Shown here one piece after another: positions 12,201 through 23,819 of a stretch of 64,000 nucleotides of DNA. The notes beneath the pieces were generated by a model. It worked only from the letters and a program-made list of their open reading frames with translations. It ran no database searches and was not told the DNA's origin. A program made the position numbers and the translations under genes. Each line of letters begins with the position of its first letter. The stretch's first letter is position 1. Origin of the DNA: Litoditis marina (lineage: Eukaryota; Nematoda; Chromadorea; Rhabditida; Rhabditidae); assembly GCA_964036275.1 (NCBI GenBank), contig OZ038433.1:29371485-29435484 (forward strand), given 5' to 3'.

Positions 12201-15200
12201 CAGGGGAGGGCAGATCTGGCTTGGCAAACCAATAAAGTCAAGGAGGGGGGTCGTTTTTGGTCCAGAGGGAGTGGAAAGCTGCACGTTTTTAGCAGCCAGA
12301 ACGAAACTTTCTTCGAAATTTCCCGTTTATTTGTTGAAATTTGACTTCTTTCATTTTTCCAAAGGGAGGGGGTTGTATTGGACTCTACGTCAAACCATTC
12401 TCTGCCCGCCCCTGATAGGTAGTACGTCTCATATACTCATATTGCTCTATTTTAAAATAGGACTATAGCCGAACATCTTACCGGGGACATTTTTCATCCA
12501 GAGAAAGACACAAAAAATGCTGGTTCATTGCAGACACACACCGGTAAAGGGTGGCTGATTATGAAACCTTTTTTTTTTTTTGATTCAAATACGTGAGATT
12601 TTCATCAAAAGTAGTCAGATTGCTCCGATTCTGACGAAAATGTGACCCTTTTCGCTAGTTTTCGCACCACATAACCGGAGTACGATTGCAGACCTCGGTT
12701 CAGCAGCAGCATGTGCAGGTGACGTCATCATTCCAATCGCCGCAGCACATTTATGTGCAACAACAGCAGCAGCAGTCGGGTGTACAGCAGACCGTGTCCC
12801 CCCTGACCCATATGCAGTCGCCGGCCGGTCCCACGGTGGGACAGGTCATTCGACAGCAGCAGGTGATTTTATCGGTATAATAATGATAATAATAAATATC
12901 ATTCACGGCCGGTCCCACAGTGGGACAGGCATACACCGCCAAGGCCTCTTATGATGTGAGGGACTGCGGACTAATTTTCCCGAAAAGAAGGATTCGCGAG
13001 TTGAAAACCAGCAAATTTCATACAAAACTAGTGAAAATATAACCAAAAATTTATAAAAATCGCAGTTTGAACTACTTTGGAGGGGTTGCGGCTAAAGAAA
13101 GAGGGGGTATCTCCAGCTTTTAGAAAAAATAAGAGACGCTTGGCGGTGTATGGGGACAGGTCATTCGACAGCAGCGGATGTGTAGGCCATTCCATGTGTT
13201 CTGAGCGTGGTACTTGAAGTAGGACGATTATGTGGACCAATCCCATGTCAACGGTCCTTCAAACTGCAATAAAAATTTATTGCAGTTTAAAGGTCCGAAG
13301 CATTGGAATTGGTCCACATAGTCGTCCTTCTTCAAGACTGTAAGTCTAGTGAAGGGTTTCAAAATTCGGTGGTAAAAGTAAGATCACTTGAGTGCAAGCG
13401 TGGAACCAGCTGACCGGCTTTTATTTTTGCTGCCGTCCCTCTTTCTAAGAATTCATCAAAAAAACTTGGTTATGTAATGACCGCCACCTCCCTCCCACGT
13501 TGTATATTGTCTTTCTTTTCTTTTTGAATGAATAGTTGCAGTTGCGTAGCGGCGGTGTTGGTAATAAGCCGGCTAATGGCCCCCATCGTCCCCTGATGCA
13601 CCAACAACAGACGGCCACCTCTAGTCAGATGCAAGTGGTTCACCCCTCTATGCAGGCCAAGGCAAGCCTTTTATGAATACGAAACTTGTTGTTTGCTGCC
13701 AAACTAGCGAAAGTATTATCATTGTTGAGGAGAAACCATATAGATTTGTTCATGAAGTCTCGCCAAAAATGGTTGATACTGCCGTTACTGGTGAATACAC
13801 TGCGACAATACAGCAATGATTATCCACGAATATGTAAAGCGAAAACTATTTTTGAGTTCTAAAAACACATTAAAATTGAAATACAATTTAGAGTTTCTGA
13901 TTACATATATCTCAGAATGTGCACTTTCGACGCCGAGCTCGCATTTCTAAATGTAACCAATCCATAATCGAATATTATACATTCATTCAAATGAAGATGT
14001 AGATGAGAGAGTTTAGTCTATGCGTGTTTCAGATAGCCGTGTTCCATCGGCCCACGCGGCCCTCTGCCCCGCAGACAGCGAAGCGGATCGAGGACAAACG
14101 GGCCATCCGGCTGGCCAAGTGGGACTTTCTTTAGAGAAGGAAGATTATGTGGACCAATCCCAAAACTTCGGTCCTTATAACTGCAATAGTTTTCTTTCAA
14201 TTGCAGTTTAAAGGACCGATGCGTCGGTATTGGTCCACATAATGACATAATTGTCCTACTTTAACTTCATTTCCTAATAAAATACAACATGACACGTTAT
14301 TGAACTAGATGTGGCACTTCCGTAGGGTATATGGAATATGGGGAAAATGAGCGGAATAGCGGTATTGCAAACAATTTAACAGCGCTCGACGAATGAGATG
14401 CTTAATGCACATATTGTGCAACGAAACGAAACCATGCGGCTAGCCAAATGTCATTTATTCCATCTTATTCGATAATACATATATTGTCTATTGTGCAACG
14501 AAAAGAGTGGATTATAATCGAAAAATCGGAGAACAAGAAAGAAAATACATTTGAAACAATATGTGGTTCTTTCACCTAGCGTATTCAAAATAATAGAGTA
14601 TTTGAATGAAAAATAGACTTTTTTCCTTAGAATAGTCTCTTTTACTGGTTACCAGATGATGTTCGTGTTGTTCAGACTGAAAGAGGTGCTGGCCCGCCAG
14701 CAGCAGTGCATAGAGAACCCGGATACTAGTCGACCCTTCGAGAGTCCCCGGGATGTGCTGCTCCGCCTACTTCCCTATCATCAGCTGGCTGAACCCGATC
14801 TCAAGCAGGAGGAGCTCGAACAATGTATGTTTACACCTACTTTTTCAAAATCATACAGTAGACACTCAACGTTCTCTGGTCAAAATCTATTGTATTCCCT
14901 AGTTTCATACCCCAGTAAAGTTGTCCGAATGGCCACAAAAAATCGACAAACGGGCTAGTTTTCGCCGAAAATGAGAAAACTTGTCTATTTTTGATGCAAA
15001 ATTATCAATTTTCACGTGTTTTAATCCAAAAGCGGAATACTTTTTGTGGATTAGTCGGACCTTGCTGGCTCACAATCTGTTTGTTTTCCCCGGGCCACAG
15101 GCCTGAGGTTGTGATCATCTCATACAGACGCCAACATGAAATTGATGATTATCGATTGGACTCCAGATGTTCGTATACATGTGTTATATACCGAAACCTT

Positions 15201-18200
15201 TGTTGATGTACATGTATTATATACCGAAACCTTTGTTAATGTACATGTGTTATATACCGAGACCTAAAAAAATTACGTCAAATGTCGAAAAAATGTCACA
15301 AATCGGAGTATAAGTGTATAAGTAGTTTTCCTGAGGACTTACTCTGGAGTTTCAAGTTGCGTTTGTTATTGTTTGTACTATAGTTCTTGTCAGTTACATT
15401 CTGCTTGTTCCCAAGAGTTAGAGTAACAAAAGTAGCTGTTTGCAGTTGACGTTAATTACCTTCGAAAGATGATAAACCTGAAGAATGGGGCGGCGAAATT
15501 GCAGAACGGATTCCGTAAAGTACTATTCGAGGAGTCATTGGTCAGTTGTGCCTTTTCAACCTATTTTCACGTTTGAATACTTTTTGAGACGGGGCCGGTC
15601 TGGAAAACTGGTACCGAAAAACCAATGAACTCCTACTCCTACAACAAAATAAATAATTTCTCTGTTGTGGTATTTCAATGACTTTCCATAATTCGCCTGC
15701 TTGGTCTGTGATCTAATAATATTATGTCTATTATATATCTCTTCTATTTTCTATTATATTTTGAAAACTTATATTGTAGAAGTCGCGCGAGGAAGAAGAG
15801 AAAAACCTGCTTCTGTTCCTGGATAGTGAGTACGAACGGAAGAAGTTGGAAGAAGAGAGGACACATTGTACATCCGATCAAATTGGTTGGTTTCTTAGAT
15901 GTACTATTGCTTTGTTCAGTAAGCGAAACGTGCTACCAAACTCGAATAACCATATTTGTAATGATTTCAGCACTTACTTAGTTGATGGGGTTGACGAGTG
16001 TGATCTATGGATTACAGCTTGTCATATTGGGTTCCCTTCTTGGATTATATGCGTTTTCTCCTTCAGGCTTCTCCATTCATTTTAGTTGTTTCAGCATACT
16101 TTGTGGAATCTTCTGACATAATATCCGCTGTTCGCAGTGGGCAGATTCCTTCCGAACCGCGTATCAAACCACCGCCAATAACTCCCTCCAAGGTAGGTTA
16201 TGGTTAGAACTTTTAATCCTGGACTAAAATGGCCAGGAAAATATCAACAAACTAGTTTATATTCAGCTACATTCGAAAATTTTGTTTTATTCTGATTAAA
16301 AGAGTCAGTGTTTTTAAAGTTGCAGGTGCCGTTGCACTATGAGTACTATCCATTCACGGATGTTCCTCGATGTGTCTCGCCCTACAAATCGCCAGTTTCC
16401 GTCAAGTCTCCGGAAAGTATGAGGTACGCGTTTTTGCTCTTCAAAATCCGATTTGGCTAGTTGAGACTAAAAACCCAGTATTAACACGTCATAACTGTTT
16501 CTATGTAATAATTGATAGTATTGATTGATTACATCCAGATCCCCGCTGTTTATGTTGGTTTGAAAGTATTAACCAAACCAACACATTTGATAGATAGGAG
16601 AATAAGAGCTGGTAATGTATATCCACCCTGTGCACAATAACTAGGTAACGTTTTGTGTCAGATCCTCTCTGGCGATACTGGAATTTTGGGTTTTTGATTC
16701 GTTTCAAGTTTAGACTCTAGTAATAACGCAATTGCGTTGCTTGTATACAATATGTTAACTACGGGGCAAACTAAGGTCGAATATAAGATATCGCTTCAGA
16801 TCCCCGTCCCCTTTGAAATCGCCCATGGGTTCTTCTTCTTCTCGAATACGACGTCGTTCGTCCGCCTCGCAATCTTCCAATATTTCTGCGAACAAGGAGA
16901 AATGCCCCCGCCAGACCCCGAGATCCCGACTGTCACCTGAGAAGAAGTGGGCGAGATTTTCACATTCTTCTTTTTCTTCTCTGTCATCTATTTGGTCCTA
17001 TGATTGTACCAACTTTTGCTTGTAATTTGAAGGGAGTGTCGTTATTTTTGAAGAAATACTAGCATTCGACAGGCTGCAGGTATAGCGTATAGCTGCAGGT
17101 AACTTAGTTAGTTTGAACGGTGAGGTGAACCAATTATGAAAATATAAAGAAGGGCGAACCTTGATGAGGAATGCTATTGACGGATTCTTTGACAGTGGCA
17201 CAGTGGGTGTATTTCAGGCCAGTCGTCGAGCGATTTCGACGGAATTCTTCTCGTTTTGAAGAGGATGAGATGGACGTAAAAGTGGATGTGAAACCATACG
17301 TAGCAGGTATCTTTCCACATGCATATGTTGTTTAATTAAACGTTCATCAATCAGAAATGTCGATAGCTGTAGAAGAACCACAACGTTTGAATAGAAGAAA
17401 TTGTTCCGTGAGGTGAAAACAACTTTATATTGAGTAATCTACCCATCACTTTAGTTGTTATTACCTTTAATAATTCATTATCCATATCCTGGGAGCCTAT
17501 GAGGAAATCGGCATATTTTCTGCAAAACCTGAGAAAGTTTAGTGTTTGACCAAATTTACGTTTTTTTTTTGAAGAATAGTCGACTGTCTGGTTCTATCTT
17601 GTCTTTCCAGTGGACCCTCCTGTTGCCGAGGTAGAGCTACCGCAGAAAGTTCGCTCCCGACTTCCAGCCAAGAAGGAACTTTTATCGAGGGCCAGGAAAG
17701 GTATGTTGAAGTTTTGCTCTTAAATGTTCGTTTCAGTCTAATGCCTTTCGAAATAATGAATTTCATAGAATGTATTGGTTGTATTTTCGCGCGGTTAATG
17801 CAAGTATGGTGAGTTCTCCAGTTCTCCTCGAAATGTATCATCAACAACAAGGTAGCGTAGCGTCCTTCGCGAAGAATAAATGAAACATTTTTCGAAATGC
17901 GTCAAATTTTATGAGCTTTCGTTGTTGAATGTGCAACTTTTTAGCTGAAAAGTTTTTTATACGTTTCTTGCGTTTTGACCAAGTTCGATAGACTACATGT
18001 GTACTTGCAGCTATGCCGCTGGCCCTTCGATCGCCTCCCGCCCAGGCAACTCGTCCCCATCCCATGGCCCCGCCCCTTCCCATGGTCCCGCCCCCTCCCG
18101 CCCAGGCATCTACCCCCGTCGAGTCCGAGGGGTCATGCTCCCCCGAACTGGGACTAGATGATGACGCCATTCCAACAGCTGCTCCAGCTACAGTATCCAC

Positions 18201-21200
18201 TGCTCCAGCTATAGTATCTAGTGCTCCAGTAGATGTGAAGCCGTCCCTGCCCCTCCCTGCCCCCAGTACCTCAGCTGCGCCCCCGCCGACCATACGAGAG
18301 GTGAGATCATCATTCGACAAAACGAGTTCATTTTTCATGTTAACACGTGAATATCGATGATTCTGCATAAAAATGTAGATTGACTTTCTTGCTTTCGGCG
18401 AAAAAGTAGGCGGATTACACAAGCGACCGTGTTGATATCAACCAAAAGTCAACCCGGTTGCTTTTGTAAAGAAAATTCGGTTGATTTTCAAAGCAACCAA
18501 AAATCAACCGGATTGCTTTTGAAAAGCGTAGCCCGTTCTCTGATTTTTTCTGGCTTTTCGGACAACTTCACTAGGGTATGAAGACCATACACCACTGGCC
18601 GTCTCTCAGTTTTCTCTCTCGGGAGAGCGAGGAATTGTTGGTGGACAGGGCCGCAGTACAGCTGTCTGAATAGCCAAAGTATTTCAATAAAAGAGCTCTA
18701 TTTTCTTCAATATTAGGAAAATTCACCTAGATTTGATACTAAATAATATAGTTTCCCTGAATACAGACGGAAAACCGTTTCATTTTGAAAGAATTTTGGT
18801 ATATTTGTATTTTTTTTTAGTATATCCAAAAGAGCATTATTGGAAATAGGTTCTTAAAACAATATTTAGAGTTGACGTCTCGTGTTTGTGGTTGTTCATC
18901 CATACTTAAATGTGCTTTTCAGGTAAAAAAGAATGGCCCCTCGCCTCTGAAACCGCCTCCGTTGCCCTTCCCTAGAAGAAATCCTGGTGGTGGTAGTAGT
19001 AAAGACGCCGTTGTTAAACAGGAGCCCAACCCACCGCAAGAACGGTTTCGCTTCAAGCCTCAGGTAACATTATTATCTTGTTATTATTTTTTTGTGAACT
19101 CTCATGGGTGAATATTAGTCTACATTTCACACCTTTTTCTCTCGAGAAATTGGTTAAATCTGAGATTCTGGCTTTGCCTGTGTTTTTTCGTATAAAAACG
19201 TACTTCTAGCCGTGAGATTGTTTTAAACTTCGGAATGCGCAATTGATTGATTGATTTATTTACATGCAAGCATGTGATATACAAGAGGAGAAACCAAAAA
19301 TGACAGTAGGATACAAACACTCAAAAGCGGAAAAAAGTGTCAGAAATCAAACATCATTCGGTCATCACAGTAAATGAAAGTAAACAGTATGACAATACGG
19401 ATAAAACAAATCACACAGGGAACAATTTGGGGTAGAAGTCTTATTCAAATGCATTCACTTAAAGTGCTTTTTTGCGGCAGATAATGACATCGGTATTTTG
19501 GATTTCTTGCTCAATTTCAAGTACTTGGATCCAGCCCGTACTGTGAAAAACTTCGCACGTTGGCTAGTTTTTGGAGTTGGGAAACTGAATTTCGCTCTAG
19601 AACCTCTAGTACGTGAAGGTTTGAACGTAAAGAAGTCTGATGCACTCAATCCACACTGACTAGTTATGATTTTATGAATCATAATGAGGTCTGTAGTATT
19701 TCTTCTAGATTCTAAAGTGACCAAGTTTAGTTTCCTGTTTCTAAATGCAGAACTTGGGATTTTACAATACGTATAGCCACCCAGACGGAAAAACAACTTT
19801 CTAGTGAAGTCGTTTTGAACTGATTCAAGTTTCTTAACAAACCCACTATCTGAGTTAAACACAGTAGTACCGAATTCAACCATTGGTCGGACATAAGTTT
19901 TATACGCTTTTAGCCAAACATTACTATTTCGAGTTTTCAAAACTTTGAAAAGATTGTATGTTCGATGCTTTGCGGACTTGATGATATATTTCACATGATC
20001 TTTGAATGAAAGGTTTCGATTTAACAAAAACCCGAGATCTCGAACATTTTGATCTACTTTTCTGAGATTTATTCCGTTCATTTCGTAGGTTTGACGCGGG
20101 TTTTTGGTGCCTAAATGCAGGACACTTGTTTTTTCTACTGATAGTGGAAGACCCCAATCTACAGACCATTTATACATCCTATCTAGGCATTTCTGCAACT
20201 CCTCATTACTTTCGCCATTACTGAAAGATTTGAAAACTTTTGTATCATCAGCAAAAACTTTACAGCGTATAACTGGAGATTTAGTCAGAATACTAGGTAG
20301 TTCAAACGTAAATATGTTGAAAAGAATCGGGGAGAGAGCACTACCTTGTGGAACTCCACTAGTGATTTCACGTGAACTAGAAAAACTCGAATTAACTCTC
20401 ACGGCAAACGTGCGTTTCCTCAGATATTCCATGATACAATAGTATAATGGAATCCAAGTTTTTCAAGTTTATTCAGCAACAGTCTGTGTGAAACTCGGTC
20501 GAACGCTTTCGAGAAATCGAAATATACTACATCCACAGATTCTTTCTTATCTAAAGAAAGGGTCCATTCATTAACACATTCTAGCATCTGTGTTTCCACA
20601 GATTTGCCTTTTCTGAAACCGTGTTGATGAGGAGATAAAATATTATTCTCATTCAGATGTATTATCATTACGCGCTTTAATATTTTTTCGAACAGTCTGG
20701 CAAATATAGACGTAATGCTAACTGGTCTGTAGTTACTTGGGTTGGAAAATGGGGGTTTCTTTGGTAGAGGAGTTACCAGAGAATGTTTCCATCGTTCCGG
20801 TACCTCCCCTTTCCACAGACTTAAATTGAAAATATATTCTAGGGGGCCACAAATTTCAACAGTTAAATGTTTGATGTATTTAAATGGAATACCGTCCGGA
20901 GTTTGAGAAAATGACATGGGCCATAAACGTAGCAATTTTTTCACGATTATCCATAACCTAAAACTAAGCGATTGATTTCTATAATTAAATACTTCTCGTG
21001 ATTTTAGGTTCCTCGACCGTCTAAGATTACATTGGTCGATGAGAATCACTGCAGTGAACCAGTTAAAAAAGAGGCAGTGGTAAACGAGGCGAAGATAGCG
21101 GCAACTAAAGAAGTTGGTTCATTGTCGTTGAATAGGTGTAATCATGGTCAATCAATGTTACTTTCCTGTTCTGGAAGTGAAAATAGTTGTTCTTCCAATA

Positions 21201-23819
21201 CATATCAAAGATAGAAGCACTCGTACATTGATTTGATAATGATTATAGTTTCGGCAAATATTTTCATGTATCATTTTTATGCGCATGTTGACACTGAACA
21301 ATGTTCGTGAAATGACTAGATTTAGCTTAACGGATACATGCATGCTAGTTGTGATTACAGAGAAAATGTTGCCCACGAAGTGAATGGAAATGGGCGCTTG
21401 GCGGAGTTTTATAGGCGTTGCAGTTATAGTTTTCATGCACGCATTAAGTGTATTAAGTAAAATTATGAGTAATTAGTAAAATTGAATATTATATTCTATT
21501 CCATATTTTGAATTTTTCCTCTGAAAACTTGTATTTTAGGAGGTGAAGGAGGCGCCGGCGGCTCCAGTTCTGCCGCCCATCAAATTGAAGCTGAAACTGA
21601 AGGGACTGACTTCGGTGAAGGAAAAGGACAGAAACGAGAACCACTGTGATCGGTGGGTACTTTAACCCGATTTTCGGTGACTTAGCCAAAATGCTAAACG
21701 ATTTGGGCACTCCGGTAAAGTTGTCCCAATAGCCAGAACAATTCCATAAACGGACTCCTTTTTCGCAAATATTGGAAGAATTGGCCTATTTTTTTGCAAA
21801 ATCATGATTTTTCACGTATATTCGACTAAAGCGAAATGTGTATAGAGTAGATGAGATGGAAACGAAGCTTTTTGATGTTTTTCTGGCCGTAGGTTCATGG
21901 TTGCCGCTATTTGCAAGTATTACAGAGATGATGGCACCAAGAAGAAGAAAAAGAAGAAGCGGAAAAAGGAGAGAGATCGTGAGAAGGGAGAGAAGAAAAA
22001 CTCATCATCCAACACACATTCTCATGAGGTCAGCAATTGGAAACTCTTCTATTTGACTGATTGTGTAAAACGGGGGGAAAATATTGGTAGTATTCCTCAC
22101 ATTCCTTACTACGGTACTTGTGTTCCAATTGTCGAGTCTGAAATAAAAATTGAGTGTTAAGTTCAACGTTGACAATTTCAAGAATTATGCATATCCCGAA
22201 AACGCACGACTAAACTCGTTTTTCTATCTCAAAAAGCACGACTATACTTGTTTTTAAACCGCTAAGTAGTGTTGTTTTACCGTAGCCTCTCTCTTACAGG
22301 ACATGGTTCTGGTGCCGACAGAAGGCCCACGAATCAAGATCCGCTTCAACATGTCGCGCACGTCGACCCCCACGGCGCCCTCGGCTGACCAGAAGTCGGG
22401 CGCCTCTTCCTCGACCGCCAGATCACTCACTCCGGATGTGGTTAGTCGCGTCTCTTCATACACCGCCAAGGGCCTCTTATTCCTTTAAAATTTTCGCGAC
22501 CCCCTCCCGTGTTTTTTTCGTGTCGCGACCCCCCAAAACGGCGACATTCAACTAATTTCCGTACGATTATAGCTGATTTTCTATGAAAATCGTCAGTTAA
22601 CAGCTCGCGACCCCTACTTTTTACAAGGATTTGTTCGCGACTCCCCCTTTTATGAGGTGCCTTGGCGGTGTATGCGTCTCTTTCTCGATAGTCCTCACCA
22701 CTTTGAGGTCGTCTTTGGCAGCGTGCCAATGGCGTTTCTAGACTTCAAAATAATATAAACTTCTTCTGTATGTGGTTTTTCGGCGTTCGCCCGGGATCAC
22801 TGCTAATATGCAAGCTACTTTTGTAGCGCCCACGATGAGAGAGTGTGCAGGTCAGAGAGACGCAGATGGCTGCGGTTTCACCGTAATCCAAACACAACTT
22901 TTTCGGGGAGTAAATGAAAGCTTGTCTGTTGTTTGTCGTATTTTCATTTTTATATATTATGGGTGCCTTCTGACTTTATTGAAAGTATGAAGAAGTTAAT
23001 CTGGAACAGGAATGATTAAGGAGAGTTTGTGCCTGATTCCTCTCAGAGAACAGTGTTTTTTTCGAACGTCATATAACGTTTCTGTTATTCAGGCTACTGA
23101 GGAGGAGCCGCGTAAGAAGGTTCCCCGTCTGAAGATCAGGTTCGGTGTGCAGCCGCCTGCTCCCCCTCCCCCTGTGGCCCCCGTCAGTCAACAGAACGGA
23201 CCCTCCCGGCTATCCGCCGCCACCCTGCCGGCAGCTAAGGCCGAACTACCGTCGGTCGACTTTTCAGGCAAGTACAGTACAATATAGAAGGCAAATGACC
23301 TTCAAGTATACACCAGTGGTTGTCCGAGTAGCCAAAAAAAATCGAAGAACAGGCTACTTTTTCGCCGAAATCACGTGTTTTTTTAATCTGAAAAGAGTAC
23401 TTTTCGCAACCATCAAGGAGACGACTACTAGGACAGACAGTTTTGATTCATTTTATCTTCGCTTTCCATTAAATTGCCTTGGAATAATACTCTGATCTGA
23501 ATGCTGAGTTGGTGAACATTGAACAATATACAGGCTTGACTTGTGTGGAAGTGAATATTTGTCGGCGTAGTTTGGTATTTAGTATGTGATGGGGATTTAT
23601 TCAGGCTGAGTTAATATAATTCTTCGATATACTTGTTTGATATACGTTGTTATGTTGATAACATTAACATAGTTGGTTTCAGATGATTCGGACAGTGACG
23701 CGGAGCGATTGCGATCTTCCACCGACGAAGCCCTTCGAACATGCGGTTTGGCCGGGTTATCGTTGAAGGCTGTGCAGAACACACCCGTACTTCCATGGTC
23801 ATCCGCCTCCAGTAAATAG
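6267..23819 (+). CDS. BICRA/BICRAL (GLTSCR1)-like subunit of the ncBAF chromatin remodeller
   Basis: Human BICRA/BICRAL join BRD9 in the non-canonical BAF (SWI/SNF) complex in the nucleus. Exons: 6267-6280, 6870-6972, 7540-7638, 8104-8169, 8554-8658, 9015-9179, 9734-9836, 10053-10156, 10441-10580, 10896-10994, 11449-11571, 11937-12051, 12692-12862, 13536-13661, 14033-14118, 14676-14824, 15446-15540, 15780-15885, 16095-16192, 16326-16423, 16800-16946, 17218-17306, 17611-17700, 18011-18300, 18923-19063, 21008-21135, 21361-21379 (micro-exon), 21540-21652, 21893-22028, 22300-22440, 23093-23267, 23683-23819. All phases join: 3771 nt, 1256 residues. The N-terminus MNFTDEDGVDDLF resembles BICRA's acidic start. 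Residues ~70-510 are Gln-rich. Residues ~512-657 are the GLTSCR1 domain (RPFESPRDVLLRLLPYHQL; SREEEEKNLLLFLDSEYERK). The tail is Pro-rich with a poly-Lys stretch and three K[LI]K-type motifs (IKLKLKLKG, RIKIRF, RLKIRF). Introns after 13661 and 23267 use GC donors. The weakest point is the micro-exon. Family call strong; exact exon ends good. Confidence 0.85.
7249..7459. repeat. ACTCAG...CTGAGT inverted-repeat element in a BICRA-like intron
   Basis: The two ends are imperfect inverted copies: ACTCAG, GTCCCAGG, GTCTCAT and GTCCCGGGAC appear on the left and complementary blocks on the right. The middle contains 'gaaatggagca' and its complement. About 210 bp, with no coding capacity. Inferred MITE; a single copy was recognised in this window. 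Confidence 0.6.
12826..12929 (+). repeat. Local duplication of the 3' end of BICRA-like exon 13
   Basis: The exon end CCGGCCGGTCCCACGGTGGG and the following 'acaggtcattcgacagcagc' occur again downstream. The copy is 12907-12929 plus 13153-13177, split by the hAT-like MITE at 12930-13152. The duplicate carries a few substitutions and keeps no splice donor context. It is therefore presumably intronic debris. Confidence 0.7.
12930..13152. repeat. hAT-like MITE with 8-bp target duplication, copy A
   Basis: Terminal inverted repeats CATACACCGCCAAG / CTTGGCGGTGTATG. Direct 8-bp duplications GGGACAGG at 12922-12929 and 13153-13160. Eight-base duplications with short TIRs are the established signature of hAT transposons. 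No open frame, so non-autonomous. It lies in an intron of the BICRA-like gene. Confidence 0.85.
13218..13331. repeat. TTAA-type palindromic MITE, copy 2
   Basis: Same palindrome as 4957-5072 (AGTAGGACGATTATGTGGAC ... complement), 114 bp. The flanks are TTGA and TCAA, which look like mutated TTAA. It lies 65 bp downstream of the hAT-like MITE in the same intron. Confidence 0.75.
14135..14260. repeat. TTAA-type palindromic MITE, copy 3, next to a splice donor
   Basis: Same family, flanked by TTAG on the left and TTAA on the right. It begins 16 bp after the GTGGGA donor (14119) of the exon that opens the GLTSCR1 domain. The right terminus has a small internal duplication ('ataatgacataat'). Confidence 0.75.
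15165..15265 (+). repeat. Three-copy 33-bp tandem repeat
   Basis: The unit 'gtacatgtgttatataccga' followed by 'aacctttgttgat' is repeated about three times with few changes inside a BICRA-like intron. No function is visible. Confidence 0.6.
19241..20990 (-). mobile_element. 5'-truncated non-LTR retrotransposon (CR1/jockey-like LINE), copy 1
   Basis: Lies antisense in intron 25 of the BICRA-like gene. The minus strand encodes reverse transcriptase segments in order: TPDGIPFKYIKHL, LPKKPPFSNPSNYRPVS, HQHGFRKGKSVETQ, YFDFSKAFDRVSH, GVPQGSALSPILFNIF, and the catalytic FADDTKVF. It then continues to a basic C-terminus ending near 19455. Against copy 2, about 7 nt are missing near 20430-20440, which shifts the frame between VSW and YLRKRTF, so this copy is dead. 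The 3' end is a tail of TGAT-type repeats (plus-strand 'attgattgattgattta'). There is no endonuclease domain: 5' truncation, the usual LINE fate. Confidence 0.85.
22457..22674. repeat. hAT-like MITE with 8-bp target duplication, copy B
   Basis: 218 bp with TIRs CATACACCGCCAAG / CTTGGCGGTGTATG and perfect 8-bp duplications CGTCTCTT at 22449-22456 and 22675-22682. It starts 16 bp downstream of the exon ending at 22440, whose donor GTTAGT is preserved. Internal 'tcgcgaccccc' blocks match the fragment at 63-245. Confidence 0.9.

Noticed and set aside
17841..18422. 193-codon minus-strand frame rich in Gly and Ala
   Set aside because: It is the reverse complement of the Pro/Ala-rich BICRA-like exon 18011-18300.
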